This document shows, one piece after another, positions 54,833 through 64,000 of a stretch of DNA of 64,000 nucleotides; position 1 is the stretch's first letter, and each line of letters opens with the position of its first letter. A program made the translations under genes and the position numbers. The notes under the pieces are model-generated. The model was not told the DNA's origin, made no database searches, and worked only from the letters and a program-made list of their open reading frames with translations. The stretch spans positions 4,152,501-4,216,500 of the forward strand of contig NC_069367.1 in assembly GCF_021730395.1 (NCBI RefSeq), written 5' to 3'. This DNA comes from Mercenaria mercenaria (lineage: Eukaryota > Mollusca > Bivalvia > Venerida > Veneridae).

Positions 54833-55589
54833 CAGGAAAAAATATCGCGTGAAACAATTTATACGTAGAATGAATAATAAAAGAAAACAATTCTGGTATC
54901 AAGATATTATTAGGCTTACTGGCATGCAAGTAGTCCCAGGACAGAAATCGCATATATTTCGTCCTCAAAAACTTATACAATATCAAGAATAAAAACGATT
55001 GTAATAATTAAATTTTGAAGGTCCTCTACCCATTCTTTTCAAATTGGGGTACTCTCGGCCCCTAGGAATAAAAATAGAAATGCCTTTTAATACCTCCTTT
55101 AATGAACAGCCTAATGTTTTTTATCACATTTAGTCTGTAGCCCATTACGTTTGCTGAAATCGGGGCACTGGACCCATTGTAGGGCCAGCTAAATATAAAA
55201 AAGAGAAAGTTTAAGCGCTTCCTCTGATGAATTGTATGATCAAGTATCATCGAAGTTGGTCTGTAGCAGCATATAACGTACCCTCTATGTTTTGTTTAGA
55301 TAGGGGCAATTGACTTGTTTTGTGCTTTTTTTATATTTAAGGCTTTGGTTTCCATTTATGATTCAGTTTGTCATACATATATTTAAGATCAACAGTCAGG
55401 ATCGGATGATCGGCTCTGGAACACGGTTGATCTCTTGTTTAAGTTTTGTTAAACTTTTAATCATGAGTTTTAAGTCCTGATTTGGCCTTTCAAACACCTA
55501 ATTAGGACTTTATATCTCTAATTAGGAGTCATAAAATATAATCTGAAAAGTAGATCCCTCTGAAGCACCGAGAACAATGCAAACAGTGA

Positions 55590-55690
55590 AAATTGCAGAC
55601 TCGGTTTAATTGAGTCTGTTCATGAGCAGTAATGGAAAATGCAACACTGCCCACGCCCCCTAGCACCGGCTTAAGCAGTATATAATCTTC
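55590..55690 (+). repeat. Dispersed hairpin family, copy
   Basis: Perfect 7-bp stem (cagactc 55596-55602, gagtctg 55612-55618) followed by catgagcagtaatggaaaat and ccctagcaccggcttaagca. Confidence 0.6.
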
Positions 55691-55926
55691 AAATCTAAAG
55701 TTATTAAAATCAATGATCCCGAAGGACCAGAAAATATAACAACACTGAAATGAAGTCGGAGCGACTTTTTACGGCCGCCCCACAGCACTTAACATCTGCT
55801 GTTGTAAAGTAAATATAATCTGAAAAGCCTAGTTAGGAATAATTAAATCCTAATTATAAGTAACTTAGTCATAAGAAGCTATAAAGCCATAATTAGTTAA
55901 TAAAGTTAATAAATATAAAGTCCTTA

Positions 55927-56121
55927 TTAGACCTTTCTAACGTAAACGTAAATCGGAAACGGAATACTGAATTCGTAAATATTATTTTCAAATAATGGTC
56001 TAAGGGAGATACTATTGCATTACTATTGGATGAAATTGTCTCCCCTAGACCACAAATTAGCCTAAAATTTTACGAATTCAGTATTCCGTTTCGTAATTAC
56101 GTTTACGTTAGAAAGGTCTAA
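55927..56121. mobile_element. 195-bp MITE with 53-bp terminal inverted repeats
   Basis: Left ttagacctttctaacgtaaa ... actgaattcgtaaa; right its complement, with about four mismatches in 53 bp. The matching place in the first tract copy (39640, cttattaggaaaac) lacks it. Non-coding interior of ~90 bp. Confidence 0.85.
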
Positions 56122-56630
56122 TAGGAGAATTTGGTTATAGAACATTATAATTTGGCACCAGGGCGCTTCCGTATGTATCTCATTTGCCTAAATGCAGTAG
56201 TCCAGAAGCCGTGTGTCTGCCCATAAGATTGATAAATGTCTTTGCATTCTGTGGTAGGTTATGAATACATCTATACTTACACTGCTATATAGAATTTGTA
56301 TTTGAGATAGATTCGTTTCTTAAACGTGGTGTTTCCTAGTTTTACATTTATAGTTTGAAGCCAAACATCCACGCTATACAGAGAAAGTAAACAAGCACAA
56401 AAGTTAAACAGGAAAAACCTCATCAATAGCAGGGAGTCACTCGTACGCTTAAACAGTAATTACTTCAAATCTTGGCTTTACGACAAGACAGGGCAGTAAA
56501 AATGTTTGTTAACAAACTATTTCTATGTCACATCATTTATTATAAGAAAACATAGCTTTTGTGGTTCTAAATATAGTTTGTTCTTTTTTTTTCAACAAAG
56601 TTCAGATGCAACCGCGGTAATTAATCAACA

Positions 56631-56740
56631 AAGTGTTCCAGGATTCGGCACCATTAAAAACTTGCTTCGCACAAGTAAATGACCACTTCCTCAAAGGAAG
56701 ACCGCATGACAAATTATTTCAGATACATCGTCACGTAGAT
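56631..56740 (-). mobile_element. Diverged fragment of SINE family 1
   Basis: agtgttccaggattcggcac, cttcgcacaagtaaatgacc and aattatttcagatacatcgt correspond to the reverse complement of the SINE body. The tail and head are missing. It begins within 10 bp of the end of the flanking tract. Confidence 0.5.
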
Positions 56741-56949
56741 TTTATGCCTTTCTCGATATCGGATCAGTGGCCTCTCTATTGTCACGAAGAGCTTGTACAG
56801 TGTCACGGGTCGGACACGACAAACAAATTCTAAAGTTATAGTATTTTCTCTTTCTAATGGCCTGTAGATGATAAACATAAAACTAGGATGTAAAACAAAT
56901 GTAATTAATACCGTTTCCGAACATAGAAAACAATGTAAAAAATAAACAC

Positions 56950-57200
56950 TACATTTTCTTATCGGACGGAGTTTAAATATTGTAACGTTGGTCATATGCT
57001 TTAATGACCTACTTGAACACCCTAAAGAAGGAAAATATTTCATAATTACTTTGTCGTAGTGCTGCTCATGAGCGTAGCTAATAATTATCTATAGACGATG
57101 TTGAGTCTTGTATAGCTTCGACATAGGAACAATATTTATAAAACGAAACAATAACTACATTAAAATCATTACATTGATCAAAATGACTTTGACAGGCATT
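56950..57200 (-). pseudogene. Vestigial 5' flank of a third gene unit
   Basis: agtttaaatattgtaacgtt, catatgctttaatgacctac and gctgctcatgagcgtag align in order with the upstream region of gene 4 (51575-51680: agtttaaatatcataacgtt, atgatgtaatcacctac, gctctgctcaggggcgtag). No exon 1, mini-exon or C1q exon is found between this flank and the tract ending at 56624, so the gene itself appears to have been lost. Confidence 0.5.
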
Positions 57201-60200
57201 CTGGCTCCCTTAGCAAATGGTTGTTTTTAATTATGAATAGTTATCATAAATAGATAAGAATGGTTATCATCATCAAACATTGCAAACATTTGCGAAAACG
57301 GCAATAAAATGTACTTGTGGAGTTATATTCATTGCATAAGAGAATAAAATAGTCCATAAAGAGCTAAAATAATCTGAATATTGAAGCAAAGGAGCGAGTC
57401 TGTTCGACATCATAATGAACTAGAATAAGAACTCACATTAAGCCATTGCCGAAAATTTTGACATGAATGTGACATCTTGGTAATAACTTGCTCACTAAGT
57501 TTTCTGATACCTTATTTTCATTTTCAATGGTATAGAAACAAAGAAATAGTTAGAAAGTAAAGGTAAGGTTGGTGACGCCGAGCAAGTTAAACCAAGCGCA
57601 ATTTGAATGACTTTCCGCAGTCTGTACCGACACAACGAACTAAATCTGGACACAGAATTGTTGAAGACGAGCAGCAAGTTAAATCAAACACATTTTTGTT
57701 TTTACTTTTCATACTCGTTTATGATAAATTTCAACCAATCAGTGTACCGACAAAAAACACAGTTTGGACTAGACAAATGTATTGGTGACGGTGTGCAAGG
57801 CAAACCAATCACAACTGGTGTCACTTTCTTTAGACGTTTATGAAAAATATCAGCCAATCAATGTAACGCTATCAGGCACAGTTTGGGAACGGAAATGGTA
57901 ATGACGAAGAACACGTTTGACAAACTTAAACAAATCAAGGTGACGATAATGAACACAGTTTGGATAAGCATATTCATTAGTTTGCGTCACAGACTCTTGG
58001 GGCTTTGACAAGCTTTTATAAGCATTGGTCTGCAATTTTATACATATTACATACAGAAATATCCGATGAACATGAACAAGGATTTAAGTGACTGGTGACA
58101 TTTTAAAAATAACCTAATATACTATCAAGCCTAAATCTACAGAAGGTGACAAATTTCTCCTTGTGACCTTGTTTATATAAGTGAACTTGTTCCGGACAAC
58201 TTTATTTAACTGATCCGACACTAACACACATGATTTTGGTGTCGATCGTTTTAGCCCTTGAAAATATTTCCATCCATATATATATAATTACCTGTCATGG
58301 ACTTATACCAGCAAATTTCTTCGGGTTTTTTTCATCTTTTGCCAGAAATGCATATGTGTAACACAAAAACTTATCATAATTATTTCCTGATTATTTTTAT
58401 CCGTATTTTTTTTTTATTTTTCCAAAGAAAACTTGGGCTTTTGTTGTTTTTATTGCATTATTGTAAAATGTTTTCTTACTTTTCCGTTTTAAATATGACA
58501 CTCTTTGTCTGGTTTTCTTGTAATTATCGAGGTCTTTAATCTTGTAAAAATAATCTCTTAGGTAGACTGCCCCTTCTATGTAATCCGTGAACCAGTCAGA
58601 CTGAGTTTTTTTTCTTAATTCCCTTTTCCGTAAATCGGTGCATTCCTAAGAAGAATGTTATTCAATATGTTATATAATAACTCTAAGGCAACATTTGGGT
58701 CTGTTATTGTATAAATTGTTTCAAGCGCTGAGCTTATCAAATATGTTTGAAATAAATCTACATGTATTTCAAATTTATCTATGAATTATTGTATCAAAGC
58801 ATTTTATGGATGTCAAACAATATGCACTCTATAATCAAAGGCTTTCCATTAGGTGGAATATATACCATTTGATGACCCCATTTTCAAATTGTTCTACTCT
58901 GCGATGATATTTGCCGAAAACAGATTGTATACGCCCGTGAAATCCAGCTGAGGCTAATTACAAACGTACACTAGAAAAATACTTATGTTTTACAAAATCG
59001 CTTTTGTGGATTTCTTTGTTTTGTTCAACAGAGTACTTAACTGAAGAGTGAGTGTCCTATTTTAGGGACTGAGCTGGCTAAACCGTGAAAAGTTATTGCG
59101 TGATACAATGTACACAAAAATCCCTTTAAATTTTTCTTTAATATGCATATATAAATGTAAGACAAATTAAACTTTATTTTTTTAGGCTTTATCCAGGTTC
59201 AGTCTTTTTTAAAACTACATAAATGGCCAAACAAGGAAGTAAATGCTTTTGGCTGAACAGCACTAAATCCGTCTGTTTTATTTTTTATTTCATATAAATC
59301 CGTTTGTTTAATATATACAACATGTTTATAGATTTTCTCAGAGACTCATATTTGTTTTAAAGAGAAAACTACATTGCTAGTATAGAAAAAGAAAACAAAA
59401 AAGTGAAATTTTAACTTTTTTACAACAAAGATACGCTTCATTTAATACACCCGCAGAATATCTCCTTTTCGCTTTTTTTAATGTCTCTTCTCGTCACTAG
59501 ACGTAATGCCATCAAATGCGGTGTTTTTGCCTTTAATGTAAAATATATTAGTCTTACTGATTTTTATGTTGCTAGGTAACAAAGAACCAGGAGACATATG
59601 GTGTTTTAACACACCGTCCTTCTGTGACGCTACCTGTCAACTTCTAGAGTTTATGTCCAACTGATGTGTGCCATCAGTACGAAGGGGTGTGCATGTTATC
59701 GGGACTTTCAGATCCGATGTGTTTTTTTTTTTTGAAGTTTTGACATTTTTTTTCGATTTTGAAATGTTATGTCTGAAGCAGTATATTGTGTAGAAAATTC
59801 GGGAAATGAAAAATGGCAAAATTTGGATATCACATAAGTTTTCATATTAGGAGTCTATGGAAAAATCACAATTTTGTAAACATGTTCGCAAATAGAATAT
59901 TTTGTACAATTTGAATAGATTTTGATAAAACCTCTCACAGTCGTAAATAAACAAATGGTCTACATGACTACGAAATAAAATGTATATATATGTCCATGTG
60001 CTAGTGTTTTGAGATTTTTGCTCAAGGTTAAAGAGATTCGAATACTTTCAAGCTAATATTAAGACATTATTTGGAGTTACCTAATATGACAAATGTGTTT
60101 ATATCATATTTTATCTTTAGAAAGGTAATGCCATTGTCTTTGTAATAAATTTATTACGGGTTGCTCTGACTTCATAAAATGATATTCATTTCCGTATGCC

Positions 60201-61095
60201 GTGTCCAGGCTTTATTCTGCGTTTTCCGGATAAATGACGTTACGCCTTAAGGTGAACTGTTTTGAATGAACGCACAATAGATTGTTTTTGCATCAGTTAA
60301 AAGGGGCAGGGTCAGGCCTATTTTTACTTTCAATAATGCTCATTGCAATTCATCTGTGTACTTTTTAAAATATATATATCGTCTGGTTTTTCATTTTGTC
60401 TCATCTGAACCTTATTTATGGATAAGCTATGCATCGTTCAGCGTCTAGCATCTATTGTTGATTATCCCTTTAGAAATGAGTTTTCTTCATAAATGGCTAT
60501 CTTTGTATTGGCGTGTCTCAAGTTTGTTTAAATGTTTCCGCCTTAGAGCAAGAAAAGCTTGAAAAGACTTAAGGACAATTAAAATCTGGCCAAAATTTCC
60601 TCGTGTAGCGATCACATGAATATGCTTGTATACGTGTGCTCCGGAGACCACGTGATATATAACAGAGAAATTCAAGTAACTCATTATCATGAACGCTATG
60701 GTAGCATTAAACTTGGACAGAAACTCCCTTACACAAAGTCTTTCTTAGATGTTTTTACATATTTTACTGGACACAAGTATTTCGAAAGCTTTGTCCAATT
60801 TACTGCGTACTGCTTACGGTCTTAAGGGCCCTCTTTGTTTTAGCAGTTTATTGTTTTACTATTGGGCCTTGACATGTTATGCTATCTTGATATGAGTTGA
60901 AATCCTACTTTCTTATTTATATTTTTAGTTGTGTATTGCTAGTCAGTCAGTCTAAAGATTGTTCCTGGTTCCTTTATTAGTCCTGATTTGACCTAAAATA
61001 CAAGCATCTCATTTTGAAGAGGAATGACTTCACCCAGAGATCAAGCTCATTTAGAACTGATTCATAGCCTCGTGTTATAAGTTCTGTGCACTGGA
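57201..61095. other. Intergenic, no gene recognised
   Basis: Contains the ~120-bp repeat at 57600-57965. A short string near 58925 (gattgtatacgcccgtgaaa) recalls the distal anchor of segments A and B (32760, 54005), so traces of the third unit may extend this far. No protein-like frame. Confidence 0.35.
57600..57965. repeat. Diverged ~120-bp tandem repeat, three to four copies
   Basis: Units share gtaccgacaaaaaacacagt, tttggactagacaaatg, ggtgacggtgtgcaaggcaa, accaatcac. Starts near 57620, 57741, 57860 and 57938. Confidence 0.55.
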
Positions 61096-61270
61096 GAGGT
61101 TAACCCTTACCCTTGCCCATCTTACGATTTGGACTGTATCGTTAAATTATAAAAGGGGTGCTTACCAATGATATACTGAATGAATGGCGAACAGCGCCCA
61201 TCTTGCTCTCACTACACAAGCTGATCATTATCTGCACTGGTCTCTAAGGCAGAATCAAATAGTCATTCGT
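61096..61270 (-). repeat. Inverted copy of the A/B dispersed repeat
   Basis: gttaacccttacccttgccc, aaaaggggtgcttacc, gaatggcgaacagcgcc and agctgatcattatctgcact are reverse-complement versions of the elements at 27499 and 48413. Confidence 0.5.
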
Positions 61271-61365
61271 GTCCCGCATGATAAAAAATAATTGACTAGG
61301 AAGTTAATATATCAGGAAGAAAAAATATCTGAGGATGTAGAGAAGTCATTAAGTTGTTTATATAT

Positions 61366-61600
61366 GAGCCGTGCCATGAGAGAACCAACATAGTGGGTTT
61401 GCGACCAGCATAAATCCAGACCAGCCTTCGCATCCGCGCAGTCTGGTCAGGATCCATGCTGTTCGCTAACAGTTTCTCTGATTGCAATAGGCTTTGAAAG
61501 CGAACAGCATGGATCCTGACCAGACTGCGCGGATGCGCAGGCTGGTCTGGATCCATGCTGGTCGCAAACCCACTATGCTGGTTTTCTCATGGCACGGCTC
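61366..61600. mobile_element. Palindromic MITE, copy 3 (best preserved)
   Basis: gagccgtgccatgagagaac to gttttctcatggcacggctc. The halves are near-perfect reverse complements, including gcgaccagcat, gcgcagtctggtcaggatcc and ggatcctgaccagactgcgc. Tight pairing suggests this is the youngest of the three copies. Confidence 0.88.
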
Positions 61601-63284
61601 GATTATATACTTTATTAGCTGTTCTTTGACAACATACAATGAGTAATTTCTCTGGTTTCAGTGCGTGTTTCCTGTTCCGAGAACAAAGTTGGTTTAACCT
61701 AGTAAAGTACTGCGTGATACGATGTATATTTATATCAAAGGTCACTGCCCCTTGAGAATCATATGATCATTTTTCCTTGACATGCATACAAGACAAGTGT
61801 TAGACTGTCCTGATTTTGTTAACCATTGTAGTCAAAGCCTTGAGACGACTTGATGGGTGGGGTCGATTTATTTTCTGTTTTATGGCAACTATTGTGTAGA
61901 TGCCATATTTTAAAGAGCTAGGATAAAGCTGAGAATACCTGAACTTAAATTTTGTCTATTAAAATGTCATAGACCTTGAGCTGACAATTGACCCTGCTCC
62001 CCACCCAGGGGGAATTTTCAACACTATGATTTTCTTAAACCTTATGGTAGTTGGCATTCACAGACAAAAGTTTGCAAGTTTCCGTTGGGGCTTTAACGAG
62101 TTACGGAGATTTAAAATACGTTACCATGCAAATTTTCATTTAATTCAACATTTATGCCAATTGTACAATTAATCGTAATAAACAAGACATTTACACATGT
62201 TTATGTATTTAAAATTGAAATTATCATATGTTCATATCATTTTAGGTGAACAGATGTTATGTAATATCCGTAACTTACGTTACTCTTTTTGAAATTACTA
62301 GAACATAGAAATATATCAACAATGATGATTTTTTAAGTTGTAAAAAATTGATAATGGCCAATACACAGTTCAGTAATTAAATTTATATATAATAAAACTG
62401 CCCCTAGAGTTAACTTATTCAATACGTCACCCATGATACGTTACCTTTCCGAAATATGTGTGAAAGAAAAAATATTTAAAATTTTGGTATTACCTATATG
62501 GTTAGGATTTTAAATTTTTTTTACACTGGACTATAAATAAACATCAACAGACATGAACAACATTATCAAATAAATGTATATAGATTTTATAATTCATTAG
62601 ACAATATTATTTAAATGTATTTTACGAATATATAGCTCTTTGAATGTACAAGTATGACTGCATATCATAATTATCATTAGTATGATTAAATAACATGAAC
62701 TCCGCAATGCGAAGCAATATTAGTCCTAAGGTATGACCTCTGACGACTAAGTGTGACATTGACTTTGAGGTGAAAATGGTATTAACTATACCAGGGTCGA
62801 CACTCTTATTAGGGGCAGAACAGGTTTCTAACGCTAAAAGGCAGATGGCCTTATATTTCAGTTGTTGATGATAGATACAACTGCATTCAATAGAGTCTGG
62901 TCGAGAGGAGATACTCCTCGTAAACGATTGGTCCTCCTAGCCATGTGATGTCGATCCTCCTCGCTGATTTGCTGTTTCTCCTGTGACCTTTGACAGTGAC
63001 CTTGGTAACCATTAACAGCATTCTCACTACACTCCTCCAGCCCAGTTCTATAAAGTGGGTCACAAGGGCTTGGGAGGCCACAAATGGATTCCTTGCAGAA
63101 TCATACCCTGTAGGATAATTAACATGGCCAATAACGATTATACATCTAATGCGAAGCAGACCACAAGTAATTCCTTCTTAAAACAGGCGAGATTCCCCAA
63201 TGGACGGTTAATTACTATACTGAAGCAGTTATTCCACACATATCTTATAATAACAAAAATTAAGGTCATGGGATACCCTGACCC
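61601..63284. other. Intergenic, no gene recognised
   Basis: A minus-strand frame of ~64 codons at 62887-63081 lies in a less AT-rich stretch together with the frame at 63676. The two might belong to one unrecognised gene or element, but I see no splice or domain evidence. Confidence 0.35.
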
Positions 63285-63480
63285 AAGTTCATAAACTTCC
63301 GGGATGCCCGAAAAAACATACCAAATTATTAAGGCCCTGAGATACCCAGAGCAAGGACCATAATACTGGCACTAATGTATGGCAGGTGATACACATACTG
63401 CATTAGTTCATAAACTCTCGGGTTGCACGGAGAAATGTACCAAATTATTACCGTGCTGGAATACTCATACTAATGTGTAC
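63285..63480. repeat. ~121-bp tandem repeat, two diverged copies
   Basis: gttcataaacttccgggatg ... ataccaaattattaaggccc recurs as gttcataaactctcgggttg ... gtaccaaattattaccgtgc. Confidence 0.55.
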
Positions 63481-63675
63481 TATGGGATACTCATTCTGAC
63501 CTAAATTTCTAAAACACAGTTAAGATACATAACAAAACATACAAATCTGAGAAACTTGGGTTTTCTTGGAAGTTTGGCGGACGAATGGACATAGTTTCTG
63601 CATCTTTCACAAGGATAAACCTGGGATACCCAGGAAGCTGGGAAGACTTCAAACCGATGGACACAATTTCTGCGT

Positions 63676-64000
63676 CTATTGCTGGACTGGGCTTTGCCTC
63701 TGCTGACCCATATCTAAAAGAGGATCTAAAGTAAATGATACAAGGCCCGGAGTCCCTTTCCTAAGGCCTCTAGCCCAAGAATCTCTATTACTTAAACCAG
63801 ACAGGTCCCGCAACAGGTCCCGAAATACCAATTCCCATCTGGAAGGGACTCGTGTTTCAACCCAAGTACAAAGGATGTTGTGGTTAAATAAAGGCTGCAC
63901 AGCCATATCTACCATCAGTTTTAGAGACTGCAGTCTCACACTGGAGATAAGTTGATCTTGCCGCCACTTAACCAAATCCACATGTCCACTTACTGAGTAA
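63676..64000 (-). CDS. Unidentified partial ORF running off the window
   Basis: Open for at least 107 codons from the window edge to a stop at 63676, with no start codon inside the window. Product fragment: VDLVKWRQDQLISSVRLQSL, then SRWELVFRDLLRDLSGLSN and a glycine/glutamine-rich end. The composition is balanced and protein-like and the local GC is higher than its surroundings, which favours real or formerly real coding sequence. I do not recognise the family. It could be an exon, or part of a mobile element. Confidence 0.3.
   Translation of the reverse strand, partial: YSVSGHVDLVKWRQDQLISSVRLQSLKLMVDMAVQPLFNHNILCTWVETRVPSRWELVFRDLLRDLSGLSNRDSWARGLRKGTPGLVSFTLDPLLDMGQQRQSPVQQ

Larger units (their letters stand above)
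54970..56624. repeat. Flanking tract, second copy
   Basis: Collinear with 39000-40130 but interrupted by the 195-bp MITE at 55927 and the hairpin-family copy at 55590. It ends at ggtaattaatcaac, the same point where the first copy ends (gataattaattgg). Confidence 0.65.

Noticed and set aside
54735-54992. Overlapping frames of ~80 codons on both strands
   Set aside because: They overlap the dispersed hairpin repeat and AT-rich DNA and have no domain.
1-64000. LTR retrotransposons, endogenous viruses or Polinton-like elements
   Set aside because: No long terminal repeats, capsid-like or envelope-like frames were seen. The only reverse transcriptase remnant is the non-LTR fragment at 43496-44480.

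Overview
The window looks like a piece of a bivalve mollusc nuclear genome, most plausibly a heterodont clam, although the species cannot be fixed from sequence alone. The evidence is AT-rich DNA, spliced genes with GT-AG introns, a cluster of secreted C1q-domain genes of the kind hugely expanded in bivalves, tRNA-derived SINEs resembling the molluscan RUDI/V-SINE type, and many short inverted-repeat DNA elements. No bacterial features, CRISPR arrays, LTR elements or virus-like elements were seen.

Four C1q-domain genes can be modelled, all on the minus strand. Genes 1 (3071-6289) and 2 (8448-12060) are small two-exon genes: signal peptide plus short coiled coil in exon 1, and a whole C1q domain in exon 2. 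Genes 3 (25542-30719) and 4 (41388-51493) are larger paralogs: a signal peptide and long coiled-coil stalk in exon 1, a series of 117-bp and 105-bp mini-exons that extend the stalk, and a C1q exon. All four C1q exons start after a phase-1 intron at a glycine codon, and all match the C1q signature spacing. The products should be secreted, probably trimeric or higher, lectin-like recognition proteins with stalks of different length. No collagen repeats are present.

Region by region: 1-3000 is intergenic with inverted-repeat elements. 3.0-6.3 kb is gene 1, whose intron holds a TTAA-flanked element. 6.3-8.4 kb is intergenic minisatellite. 8.4-12.1 kb is gene 2, whose intron holds a MITE, a SINE with a 15-bp target duplication and a 1.5-kb foldback. 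12.1-24.5 kb is intergenic, with a CACGTG-rich palindromic element, a second copy of the foldback unit and several SINEs. 24.5-33.0 kb (copy A, gene 3) and 40.1-54.2 kb (copy B, gene 4) are paralogous segments in the same orientation. A flanking tract at 39.0-40.1 kb recurs at 55.0-56.6 kb. It is followed by what looks like the 5' flank of a third unit with its gene missing. 57-64 kb is intergenic apart from repeats and an unidentified ORF running off the right end.

Elements present in only one of the two paralogous segments give a relative chronology. These include a SINE and two MITEs in A, and a 4.15-kb terminal-inverted-repeat insertion in B that carries a dead LINE and a 145-bp tandem array. 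The most distinctive feature is the modular stalk: phase-1 symmetric mini-exons amplified by tandem duplication of a 779-bp unit in gene 4, together with a 34-residue coiled-coil repeat expanded inside exon 1 of gene 3.
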